NCBI GenBank assembly: GCA_013042255.1
Contig: JABDQK010000166.1
Location: 1 to 6,035 of the forward strand
Reading direction: 5' to 3'
DNA: 6,035 nt
From: Flavobacteriaceae bacterium
GTDB taxonomy: Bacteria; Bacteroidota; Bacteroidia; Flavobacteriales; Flavobacteriaceae
Below, one piece after another: positions 1 to 6,035 of the stretch. Below the pieces are notes generated by a model. It was not told where the DNA came from, did not search any database, and was given only the letters and a program-made list of their open reading frames with translations. Position numbers and translations under genes: made by a program. Each line of letters begins with the position of its first letter. Positions within the stretch are counted from its first letter, which is position 1.

Positions 1-1791
1 ATTGGAGGCTATCCTTTTATTGCTCTTTTCAATCGTTTTCTCAAAGTCGATATACCCATCCCAAACCTTGTAATTGGCAGGCTTTATCTTATCCCAGTTC
101 ATGGCATTCGCCTGACCTTTCTCACCCAGCACGATATAGCGGTAACGATCCGGAATGACAACATCACTCTTGATTCCTTCGCGTTGGTTAGATTCACCAT
201 TAACCCGATAAAATTTCTGAATGGTTACTTTAATGGCACCCAGGTCTCCGTATTCATTTACGTGCACAACCTGTTCAAGAGGATACATGGTTTGAACGGT
301 TCCTTTTCCAAATGTTTGTTCACTACCTATAACTATGGCCCTTTTATAGTCCTGCATAGCCCCAGCCAGGATTTCCGACGCAGAAGCTGAGAATTCATTG
401 ACAAGAACAACCAGGGGGCCGTCCCATTGTATCCGCTCATCCTTGTCTTCGTACACCATTTTATCGTTATCCGAAGCTCGTACCTGAACAACAGGCCCGT
501 CCTTGATGAACAGTCCGGCCATATCGATAGCCGTTCTCAGAGAACCACCACCATTATCGCGAAGATCGAGGATAAGACCTTCAATGCCTTCTTCCTTCAG
601 ACGTTCAATTTCCTTAGCCACATCACTGGCGGCGTTTCGCGAAGCATAGTCTTTAAAATCTGCGTAAAATCCGGGAAGTTGAATCAAACCAAATTTTTCA
701 TCTTTTTTGATGATTTGAGCTGATTTAGCGTATTGTTCCTCTAATTCTACGATATCCCGTGTTACTGTGACTTCCTCAATGGTACCGTCAACTTTTCTAA
801 CGGTAAGATATACTTTCGTTCCTTTAGGACCTTTGATTAGCTTAACAGCATCATCTAAAGGCATCCCCACTATATTCACGGGAGTTTCATTTTCCTCCTG
901 TGCTACTTCAATGATCTCGTCCCCTACTTCAAGTAACTGTCCTCTCCATACTGGTCCGCCTGAAATAATTTCGACAATTTTAGCTCCTTCCGGCTCGGGT
1001 TGCAACCTGGCACCGATACCTTCGAATCTTCCAGAAATTTGCCGGTCAAAATAGTCTTTGTCCTCAGGAGCAAAATAGGAAGTATGCGGATCGAACTTGT
1101 CAACAATCGAATTGATATATTGAGCGAAACGGTCTTTACGCTCGAGATTATCCACAAATTCAAAAAATTCTTCCAGCGTATTTCTGGTAACATCCCTTGA
1201 TTCTTCTTCTACTTCTGCTATTGTTCGTGAAGTGTATTTTGGGTCGTCTTCCTTTTTTTGTATCTCGTCTTTAAGCTTTGAATCGAAAGTGTTCAGAGTC
1301 CAGAATTTGAGCTGTTTTCTCCATCGCTCTTTTAATTCTGACCTGGAATTGGTGAATGGCCTGTTGTCATAATCAGAATTAATAGACTCCTCTATTGTGT
1401 AGTCAAATGGCTCTTCAAGAATCTCTTTAATAAGGATCTTTACCTCGTCCATTCGTCTGATATACCTTTCATGAACCAGATTAAAAAAGGAAATGTCTGT
1501 GTTCTTTATCTGATCGTCGATCTGAAATTTGTACTTTTCAAAATCACGGATATCCTCTGCCATGAAATATCGCTTGGTAGGATCAAGGACATCGATAAAA
1601 TCCTCAAAAACACTAACCGAAAAATCGTCATTAATGTCTTTTGGAGAATAATGTCCTTTTTCCAGGATATAAGTGATGATATCGAGGAGAAGTTTGTCTT
1701 TATCGTTGTTTTCAAAGGATTTGTTGGTAAAACTGCAGGAAGCCACCGCAATTAACACCGCTAAAAAGCCTAAAACCAGATTCTTTTTCAT
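1..1791 (-). CDS. prc: Tail-specific (C-terminal processing) protease Prc, lipoprotein form, 3' end missing
   Basis: Peptidase family S41 serine protease that degrades or trims envelope proteins from their C-termini. Reading back from the ATG at 1789-1791 gives 597 uninterrupted codons to the window edge. Residues 1-19 form a lipoprotein signal: KK, a hydrophobic stretch, then VASC with C19 as the lipidation site. Residues ~30-225 match the helical N-terminal region of Prc/Tsp proteins. Residues ~250-340 are the PDZ domain (GRFEGIGARL, then GGPVWRGQL and GDEI). The S41 core follows, with LDLRDNGGGS at 408-417, the nucleophile S470 in FSASASE and the general base K496 in TFGKGTVQ. The S-to-K spacing is 26, against 25 in E. 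coli Prc (S452/K477). After ~540 the C-terminal Prc domain begins and is cut off; family members are usually about 650-730 residues long. C19 is followed by SFTNK, without the acidic run of flavobacterial surface-export signals, so it probably faces the periplasm (inference). It is transcribed away from surE. Confidence 0.95.
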   Translation of the reverse strand, partial: MKKNLVLGFLAVLIAVASCSFTNKSFENNDKDKLLLDIITYILEKGHYSPKDINDDFSVSVFEDFIDVLDPTKRYFMAEDIRDFEKYKFQIDDQIKNTDISFFNLVHERYIRRMDEVKILIKEILEEPFDYTIEESINSDYDNRPFTNSRSELKERWRKQLKFWTLNTFDSKLKDEIQKKEDDPKYTSRTIAEVEEESRDVTRNTLEEFFEFVDNLERKDRFAQYINSIVDKFDPHTSYFAPEDKDYFDRQISGRFEGIGARLQPEPEGAKIVEIISGGPVWRGQLLEVGDEIIEVAQEENETPVNIVGMPLDDAVKLIKGPKGTKVYLTVRKVDGTIEEVTVTRDIVELEEQYAKSAQIIKKDEKFGLIQLPGFYADFKDYASRNAASDVAKEIERLKEEGIEGLILDLRDNGGGSLRTAIDMAGLFIKDGPVVQVRASDNDKMVYEDKDERIQWDGPLVVLVNEFSASASEILAGAMQDYKRAIVIGSEQTFGKGTVQTMYPLEQVVHVNEYGDLGAIKVTIQKFYRVNGESNQREGIKSDVVIPDRYRYIVLGEKGQANAMNWDKIKPANYKVWDGYIDFEKTIEKSNKRIASN

Positions 1792-1981
1792 GTAAATGTT
1801 TTTTATTCGGGTTTTAACGTCATTATTCATTGCCCATAAAATCCAGGCTTTAAAATATAATCAATGCCCTAAGATATAGAAAAAACCATGCCAATAAATG
1901 CCCCCGGCGATAATTTTTTGTTAAAGGCTATCTGCGCTAATCCTCAGTAAAAACGTATTTTTACCCCTTAAAGTATGCAGT
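1792..1981. promoter_or_regulatory. Divergent intergenic region between prc and surE
   Basis: These 190 bases separate two outward-facing genes, so they must hold the start signals for both, but the motifs are weak. For prc (minus strand) the best candidate is TTG (plus-strand CAA at 1892-1894), a 15-base gap and TATCTTAG (plus-strand 1869-1876), one mismatch from the Bacteroidota -7 consensus TANNTTTG. The gap is shorter than the usual 17-23 and the leader would be long. A second minus-strand near-match, TATATTTT (plus-strand 1852-1859), lacks a TTG at the right distance. For surE, TATTTTTA at 1956-1963 is one mismatch from the -7 consensus and would give a leader of roughly a dozen bases, but no TTG lies 17-23 bases upstream. 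Neither start codon has a Shine-Dalgarno sequence, which is normal in this phylum. No small gene is visible here. Confidence 0.4.
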
Positions 1982-2764
1982 ATGAGCAAACCTTTAATAC
2001 TGGTGACAAATGACGATGGAATTACAGCCCCTGGTTTGCGTACCCTGGTGCGCTGTATGCGCCAACTCGGTGAGGTGGTTGTGGTGGCCCCAGACAGCCC
2101 GCAATCGGGTATGGGACATGCTATAACATTAGACAACACACTGTATTCAAAGCGGGTTGTTTTTGATAATGATAAAGATGCTCCAAAGGAGTACAGTTGT
2201 AGCGGAACACCCGCAGATTGTGTAAAACTGGCGCTGCAGGAACTGCTTCACAGAAGACCGGATATTTGTGTTTCAGGTATTAACCACGGTTCTAATGCCT
2301 CCATAAATGTGATCTATTCGGGTACTATGAGTGCGGCAATAGAAGCCGGAATAGAAGGCATCCCTGCCATAGGATTTTCGCTATGTGACTACTCATGGGA
2401 AGCCGACTTTTCGCCGGCAGAAGAAGCAGTAAAAAAAATTGTTTCTGAAGCCTTGCAAAATGGAATTCCAAAAGGTGTTGTCCTCAACGTGAATATTCCC
2501 AAGGTTGACTCCTCTGGCCTGAAGGGGATTAAAATATGTAGACAGGCCAGGGCCAACTGGAAAGAAAAGTTTGACAAACGCACCAATCCATCAGGTAAAG
2601 ATTACTACTGGCTAACCGGGGAATTTCAATTGATGGATAACGGAGAAGACACCGACGAATGGGCACTTTCACAGGGATTCGTTTCGGTAGTGCCTACCCA
2701 ATTCGACCTTACCGCCCACTTTGCCATTCAAGACATTAACACATGGAATCTAAATGAATACTAA
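1982..2764 (+). CDS. surE: 5'/3'-nucleotidase SurE
   Basis: Cytoplasmic metal-dependent phosphatase that removes phosphate from nucleoside 5'- and 3'-monophosphates; E. coli SurE also acts on short polyphosphate. The 260-residue product has the full SurE signature. TNDDG at 9-13 supplies metal ligands D11 and D12. S42 in APDSPQSG and N101 in VSGINHGSN complete the set, matching E. coli D8, D9, S39 and N92. GTPADCV (75-81) and IYSGTMSAA (111-119) are the other conserved blocks, and LTAH (243-246) lies near the C-terminus as in E. coli. Length is typical (about 250-260). The ATG is chosen because the first strand (KPLILVTNDDG) starts directly after it; there is no Shine-Dalgarno sequence. It is the first gene of a compact plus-strand run, and its last 11 bases overlap the next gene, suggesting co-transcription and translational coupling. 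Nothing is missing from the active site. Confidence 0.97.
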   Translation: MSKPLILVTNDDGITAPGLRTLVRCMRQLGEVVVVAPDSPQSGMGHAITLDNTLYSKRVVFDNDKDAPKEYSCSGTPADCVKLALQELLHRRPDICVSGINHGSNASINVIYSGTMSAAIEAGIEGIPAIGFSLCDYSWEADFSPAEEAVKKIVSEALQNGIPKGVVLNVNIPKVDSSGLKGIKICRQARANWKEKFDKRTNPSGKDYYWLTGEFQLMDNGEDTDEWALSQGFVSVVPTQFDLTAHFAIQDINTWNLNEY

Positions 2765-3038
2765 AAAAGAACTGATTATAGGGTTTGTGGTCGGACTAAT
2801 TGCCAATACATTTGGCACTTTGTTATACATCCTCATTTTCTCAGACCTGGGGATAATGGAAACCTTCAAAGCCGCAGAAGAACAAGGATACCTGGGTAGC
2901 TTACTTGCCCTGGGAGCTATTTTAAATCTTGTGGCATTCTTTGCATTTCTGAGGATTCGGAGAGATCAACGCGCCAAAGGCGTTCTGGTTGCGACCCTGC
3001 TCACTGCCATGGTCATTTTATACTATAAGGTTTTCTGA
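2754..3038 (+). CDS. Small three-helix inner-membrane protein, function unknown
   Basis: I do not recognise a named family for this 94-residue protein. Three hydrophobic segments are clear: residues ~8-29, ~47-66 and ~76-92. The loop after helix 1 (30-46) is acidic and that after helix 2 (67-75, RIRRDQRAK) strongly basic. By the positive-inside rule this puts the N-terminus and the second loop in the cytoplasm and the C-terminus outside. There is no signal peptide, cysteine pair or obvious catalytic motif. It is supported as a real gene by its position: the ATG overlaps the last 11 bases of surE in another frame, and its stop is followed after one base by the lpxB ATG, leaving no untranslated space. 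Such packing implies one transcript with coupled translation. A role near the membrane in lipid A synthesis or envelope upkeep is only guilt by association. Confidence 0.88.
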   Translation: MNTKKELIIGFVVGLIANTFGTLLYILIFSDLGIMETFKAAEEQGYLGSLLALGAILNLVAFFAFLRIRRDQRAKGVLVATLLTAMVILYYKVF

Positions 3039-3039
3039 A

Positions 3040-4161
3040 ATGAAGTACTATATCATAGCAGGGGAAGCTTCGGGGGATCTGCACGGTTCAAACCTGATTA
3101 AGGCTTTGAAATCTGAGGATGCAGAAGCCAATATTCGTTGCTGGGGTGGAGATTTAATGGAAAATGCAGGAGGTACACTGGTAAAGCACTATAAAGAACT
3201 TGGCTTTATGGGCTTTGTTGAGGTGATATCAAATATCCGACGGATATTTAAAAATTTAGCCTTCTGTAAAGAGGATATCACTGATTTTAATCCTGACTTA
3301 ATTATTTTTATTGACTTTTCGGGCTTTAATCTCCGTATTGCTTCCTGGGCCAAAACCGAAGCTTATCGCACTTCGTATTACATCTCGCCACAAGTATGGG
3401 CTTCCAGAGAAGGAAGAATTAAGAAAATAAAAGCGAACATAGATCACATGTTTGTCATCCTCCCTTTTGAAAAAGAATACTATGAAGAAAAGCACAATTT
3501 TCCTGTCCACTTCGTAGGCCATCCATTACTCGATGCAATTGAAGCCCGGGAAAGAATTGATCATCAAGCATTTAAAATCAAACACCATCTGGATCCCCAG
3601 CGTAAAATAATAGCCTTGCTCCCGGGCAGCCGAAAACAGGAAGTAGAAAAAATGCTGTCTGTTATGCTGTCTGTTATCCCTTCATTTCCCGATTATCAAT
3701 TTGTAATTGCAGCTGCACCCAGTCTCGATAAGGAATTTTACACCCCATTTTTAAAGGCTAAACAGGTACACATGATATCCGGTGAGACCTATTCACTTCT
3801 CAGTACCTCGCATGCCGCCCTGGTAACCAGCGGTACGGCAACCCTTGAGACTGCACTTTTTAAGGTCCCTCAGGTAGTTTGTTATAAAGGCAGCTGGATT
3901 TCCTATCAGATCGCCAAACGCATCATCACCTTAAAATATATTTCCCTGGTAAATCTTATCATGGACAAAGAAGTGGTGAAAGAACTGATTCAAAATCAAC
4001 TTACCACTAAAGCCCTGACCAGGGAGTTAAAAGAGATCATCGATGGACCTAAACGCGATGAGATTCTGTCAGAATACTCACTACTGGAAAAAAAGCTGGG
4101 AGGTCCGGGAGCCAGTAAAAAAGCGGCAAAAAAAATCGTAAGTCTTCTCCGTCAGGAATAA
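3040..4161 (+). CDS. lpxB: Lipid-A-disaccharide synthase LpxB
   Basis: GT19 glycosyltransferase that joins UDP-2,3-diacylglucosamine and lipid X into the beta-1,6 disaccharide of lipid A, at the cytoplasmic face of the inner membrane. The 373 residues carry all family blocks: AGEASGDLHG (7-16), GFMGFVEV (55-62), FIDFSGFN (90-97) with D92 equivalent to E. coli D98, YYISPQVWA (113-121), LPFE (141-144), LLPGSR (193-198) with R198 equivalent to E. coli R201, SGTATLE (264-270) and ISLVNLI (301-307) with N305 in the conserved asparagine position. The ATG at 3040 is preferred over an in-frame ATG at 2989: the upstream 17 residues would lie inside the preceding membrane-protein gene, and family members begin right before the first strand and GEASGD. 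It starts one base after the upstream stop. The product is full length and its key residues are present. Presence of lpxB means the organism makes lipid A and hence has a lipopolysaccharide-type outer membrane. Confidence 0.97.
   Translation: MKYYIIAGEASGDLHGSNLIKALKSEDAEANIRCWGGDLMENAGGTLVKHYKELGFMGFVEVISNIRRIFKNLAFCKEDITDFNPDLIIFIDFSGFNLRIASWAKTEAYRTSYYISPQVWASREGRIKKIKANIDHMFVILPFEKEYYEEKHNFPVHFVGHPLLDAIEARERIDHQAFKIKHHLDPQRKIIALLPGSRKQEVEKMLSVMLSVIPSFPDYQFVIAAAPSLDKEFYTPFLKAKQVHMISGETYSLLSTSHAALVTSGTATLETALFKVPQVVCYKGSWISYQIAKRIITLKYISLVNLIMDKEVVKELIQNQLTTKALTRELKEIIDGPKRDEILSEYSLLEKKLGGPGASKKAAKKIVSLLRQE
3652..3675 (+). repeat. Perfect in-frame 12-base tandem repeat inside lpxB
   Basis: The unit ATGCTGTCTGTT occurs twice in direct succession and encodes MLSV-MLSV (LpxB residues 205-212), just after the LLPGSRKQEVEK block. 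It is seen directly in the sequence. From memory, related flavobacterial LpxB proteins have a similar ML-x-x-ML-x-V pattern here without extra length, so it is probably a chance match of synonymous codons in a helix rather than a recent duplication. Confidence 0.75.
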
Positions 4162-4187
4162 AATATTCCTTCGAGGAATCCGTTCCT
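4154..4187 (+). repeat. Alternating inverted repeats (AGGAAT/ATTCCT) at the end of lpxB
   Basis: Four short arms alternate in orientation: AGGAAT (4154-4159, overlapping the lpxB stop), ATTCCT (4165-4170), AGGAAT (4174-4179) and TTCCT (4183-4187). Neighbouring arms can pair in three mutually exclusive ways, with loops of 5, 3 and 4 bases; the middle pairing, ATTCCT-TCG-AGGAAT, has a 6-bp stem. No run of T follows (the next bases are GAAAAGAGG), so this is not a textbook intrinsic terminator. It may stabilise the 3' end of the lpxB message or contribute to weak termination; that is inference. Confidence 0.55.
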
Positions 4188-4220
4188 GAAAAGAGGTGCT
4201 TATTTTGGAACCTTATCAGA

Positions 4221-4237
4221 CTGAAGCCTGACTTCAG
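4221..4237 (+). terminator. Possible weak terminator hairpin after lpxB
   Basis: A perfect inverted repeat, CTGAAG-CCTGA-CTTCAG, can form a 6-bp stem with a 5-base loop 60 bases after the lpxB stop. The bases after it are A/T-rich but not a clean T run, so termination efficiency is doubtful and some read-through into the NlpC/P60 gene is likely. It also lies just upstream of a promoter-like element, so an operator role is an alternative. Confidence 0.35.
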
Positions 4238-4255
4238 AATTAATCATTAATTTTG
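4238..4255 (+). promoter_or_regulatory. Bacteroidota-type -7 promoter element overlapping an AT-rich palindrome
   Basis: TAATTTTG at 4248-4255 is a perfect match to the Bacteroidota -7 consensus TANNTTTG. A start of transcription about 6 bases downstream would leave a leader of roughly 20-25 bases before the ATG at 4284, which is a normal distance. No TTG (-33) is found at the usual 17-23 base spacing; the nearest upstream, at 4205-4207, is 40 bases away. The element overlaps a perfect 15-base palindrome, AATTAAT-C-ATTAATT (4238-4252), that could be a repressor site or merely reflect AT-rich composition. It would drive the NlpC/P60-comEC pair. Confidence 0.45.
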
Positions 4256-4283
4256 ATGGAAGCCCGATCCTATCACAAAGATC

Positions 4284-4859
4284 ATGTTTAAAAAACTCAT
4301 TATTACGTCTCTCTGTCTTGGGGTCGTTTCCTGTGGAGTTGTTAAAAAGAAAACTACCTACGGCAGTAATAGAACAGTTACTGTGGCGGCTTCAGAAATA
4401 CCCGGCGTAATTGATAGTGATTCCATTTCTGACATCACAAGTGAGGAAAAGGCCATTGAAAACGAGATCAGCCTTAATCGATCTGAGGAGATCATCAATA
4501 CCGCCCTCACCTTTACAGGGGTGAAATACAAGTACGGCGGCACAACGCGAAAGGGTATGGATTGCTCCGGCCTTTTGTATGTATCTTTTCTCGAACACGA
4601 TATCTATCTCCCAAGGGTGTCATACTATATGGCAAATGAAGGTAAAAAAATTAAGCTCGATGAAGTCAGTAAAGGCGACCTCCTTTTTTTTACCACTTCT
4701 AAACGCCGGAAAAGAATAAATCACGTAGGATTGGTGGTGGCTGTTGACGGGGAAGACATCCGATTTATACACTCTACCACTTCCCGGGGAGTGATTGTTT
4801 CTTCCCTTAAAGAAGGCTACTGGAATTACGCCTTTGTAAAAGCCACCCGTGTCTTATGA
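4284..4859 (+). CDS. NlpC/P60 peptidoglycan hydrolase, lipoprotein (MepS/Spr-like)
   Basis: Predicted membrane-anchored cysteine endopeptidase that cuts peptide stems or cross-links of peptidoglycan in the periplasm. The 191-residue product begins with a lipoprotein signal (KK, hydrophobic core, lipobox VVSC with C17). A polar linker (~18-65) follows, then one NlpC/P60 domain (~66-190). The catalytic residues are visible: C94 in MDCSGLLY, H147 in NHVGLVV and H163 in FIHSTTSRGV. KYKYGGT (82-88), LPR (109-111) and GDLLFF (131-136) are further family blocks. Size and design, a lipobox plus a single C-terminal domain, resemble E. coli MepS/Spr (188 residues), but orthology cannot be settled by eye. 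The ATG is chosen because it gives a complete lipoprotein signal. Its TGA is followed after one base by the comEC ATG, so the two are probably co-transcribed. The promoter-like TAATTTTG lies 29 bases upstream. Confidence 0.93.
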   Translation: MFKKLIITSLCLGVVSCGVVKKKTTYGSNRTVTVAASEIPGVIDSDSISDITSEEKAIENEISLNRSEEIINTALTFTGVKYKYGGTTRKGMDCSGLLYVSFLEHDIYLPRVSYYMANEGKKIKLDEVSKGDLLFFTTSKRRKRINHVGLVVAVDGEDIRFIHSTTSRGVIVSSLKEGYWNYAFVKATRVL

Positions 4860-4860
4860 G

Positions 4861-6035
4861 ATGAAACCACTGGAATTTGTCTCAGTTAAGTTTAGCATTG
4901 GCCTGCTTCTGGGAATTAGCTTTGGTTGGTTATTTCCCATTTCTCAAGAACTGGCCATTCTCCTATCAACAATCTGTCTAATTGTTACTTTGCTGTTTTT
5001 TCTATTTGAAAATTACCGCAAGGGAATATATTTTGGAGTTGCCGCACTTCTGAGTTTCGTTTCACTTGGGATCGTCGCTATTACGCTGGCACAACCAAAA
5101 CTTTCACCTCACCATTATTCACGTGACTACAATCAGGAAAATGGCTTTTGGGTTATTGAGCTCAGGGAGGTGCTCAAACCAACGGATTTCAACCGGCGAT
5201 ATCTCTTTCAAGTACTGACTTTAAACGATTCGGCCACAAGTGGTTTGTTCCTGGGTAGTGTTCAAAAAGACGACATAATTTCGGATCTCAAAGTGAACGA
5301 CCGCCTGTTGTATTACGGAAAAGCGCATCCCATTTCACCTCCTTTAAATCCTTACCAGTTTACCTATGATTCTTACATGGAAAGTAAAGGAGTTTATGAC
5401 CAGATCTACCTTAATCCAGGAAATTCAATTCAGCTGGAAACCACAGGAAAAAGCCTGAAGGGATGGGCAGCTCAATTACAACTTCATATTAAAAAAGAGC
5501 TATCCTCAACACCTTTGGGCACTAAAGAGCAGGGAGTTCTCAGAGCCATCCTTCTGGGGCAAAGAAATGACCTCGATCCTGAGGTGTACCAGAGCTACAA
5601 AGATGCAGGTGCCGTTCATATACTTGCTGTTTCGGGTTTACATGTCGGAATATTATTATTGATAATCCAGTTTTTCTTAAAACCGTTGATGTATTTCCGC
5701 TTCGGCAGGAGTACTTCAATGATTGTTACACTCCTGATTCTATGGATATATGCCTTGTTTACCGGTCTCTCACCCTCTGTAGTCAGGGCTGTGGCCATGT
5801 TTAGTTTTATAACCTATGCTCTGTACCTCAACAGGCCCACCGCTGCTGTAAATATCCTGGCCCTTTCATTTCTGGCCATTTTGTTGATTCAACCTAAATT
5901 CCTGTTCCAGGTTGGGTTCCAGTTAAGCTATTCTGCTGTATTTGCTATTGGTTGGATATATCCCCTGCTCATTCGATTCTGGAGGCCGCGAAATGGATTT
6001 ATTAAGCCTCTATGGAAATTATTTGCGGTAAGCCT
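4861..6035 (+). CDS. comEC: ComEC/Rec2-family DNA uptake channel protein, 3' end missing
   Basis: Inner-membrane channel that carries single-stranded DNA into the cytoplasm during natural transformation. From the ATG at 4861, 391 codons run open to the window edge. Residues ~8-25, ~29-50 and ~57-76 are membrane helices. Residues ~90-190 form the soluble, OB-fold-like N-terminal region (DUF4131 type, with PLNPYQFTYDSYMESKGVYDQIYL-like ending around 161-184). The competence domain starts near 222 with LRAILLGQRNDLDP (227-240), then the hallmark AGAVHILAVSGLHVGIL (249-265), TGLSPSVVRAVAM (301-313) and FQVGFQLSYSAVFAI (349-363). At least five more helices follow residue 254. Only the N-terminal part is present; whether a C-terminal metallo-beta-lactamase-like nuclease domain follows cannot be seen. 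The gene starts one base after the NlpC/P60 stop and has no Shine-Dalgarno of its own, consistent with translational coupling. ComEC alone does not prove competence; the other uptake genes lie elsewhere. Confidence 0.94.
   Translation, partial: MKPLEFVSVKFSIGLLLGISFGWLFPISQELAILLSTICLIVTLLFFLFENYRKGIYFGVAALLSFVSLGIVAITLAQPKLSPHHYSRDYNQENGFWVIELREVLKPTDFNRRYLFQVLTLNDSATSGLFLGSVQKDDIISDLKVNDRLLYYGKAHPISPPLNPYQFTYDSYMESKGVYDQIYLNPGNSIQLETTGKSLKGWAAQLQLHIKKELSSTPLGTKEQGVLRAILLGQRNDLDPEVYQSYKDAGAVHILAVSGLHVGILLLIIQFFLKPLMYFRFGRSTSMIVTLLILWIYALFTGLSPSVVRAVAMFSFITYALYLNRPTAAVNILALSFLAILLIQPKFLFQVGFQLSYSAVFAIGWIYPLLIRFWRPRNGFIKPLWKLFAVS

Noticed and set aside
184..1755. Several plus-strand open frames of 66-98 codons across 184-1755, and minus-strand frames in the same stretch
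   Set aside because: They lie inside the prc gene in other frames, show no recognisable motifs, and the Prc reading explains the whole stretch with all catalytic residues.
2989..3039. In-frame upstream ATG that would extend LpxB by 17 residues
   Set aside because: The extension lies inside the membrane-protein gene, has no family similarity, and LpxB proteins normally begin just before the GEASGD block, which fits the ATG at 3040.
3652..3675. The perfect 12-base tandem repeat in lpxB as a recent duplication or phase-variable tract
   Set aside because: The unit is a whole number of codons, only two copies exist, and the surrounding helix appears of normal length for flavobacterial LpxB, so no on/off switching or insertion is implied.
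4392..4598. Minus-strand open frames of 61-68 codons inside the NlpC/P60 gene, and similar antisense frames within surE, lpxB and comEC
   Set aside because: They are antisense shadows of well-supported genes, with no start signals or protein features.
1..6035. A mobile element, CRISPR array, tRNA, defence island or toxin-antitoxin pair
   Set aside because: No transposase, integrase, spaced repeats, cloverleaf or toxin-like small gene pair was found; the window reads as conserved envelope and competence genes.

Overview
The window looks like chromosomal DNA of a marine-type flavobacterium (Bacteroidota, probably Flavobacteriaceae). This rests on moderate-to-low GC by eye, starts without a Shine-Dalgarno sequence but with A/T-rich leaders, a perfect Bacteroidota-type -7 element (TAATTTTG) before one gene, a Prc protease that carries its own lipobox, and the wording of the SurE, LpxB and ComEC motifs. 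The genus cannot be fixed from the sequence alone.

Layout: positions 1-1791 (minus strand) hold the first 597 codons of a tail-specific/C-terminal processing protease (prc), whose 3' end lies outside the window. Positions 1792-1981 are a divergent intergenic region. On the plus strand follows a tightly packed run: surE (1982-2764), a 94-residue three-helix membrane protein of unknown function that overlaps surE by 11 bases (2754-3038), and lpxB (3040-4161), one base further on. A 122-base gap (4162-4283) holds several inverted repeats and a good -7 promoter element. A second plus-strand unit starts there: an NlpC/P60 cell-wall hydrolase lipoprotein (4284-4859), then comEC one base later (4861 to beyond the right edge).

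The theme is the cell envelope. Prc is an envelope quality-control protease, LpxB makes the lipid A disaccharide, the NlpC/P60 lipoprotein should cut peptidoglycan peptides, and ComEC is the inner-membrane DNA-uptake channel. SurE is a cytoplasmic nucleotide phosphatase. No mobile element, CRISPR array, tRNA or rRNA was seen, and the genes look intact and vertically inherited. The window is mostly conserved housekeeping. The points most worth a second look are the uncharacterised small membrane protein tied to surE and lpxB, the closeness of Prc to a MepS-like hydrolase (the E. coli Prc substrate is such a protein), the pairing of a wall hydrolase with comEC, and the overlapping hairpins after lpxB.
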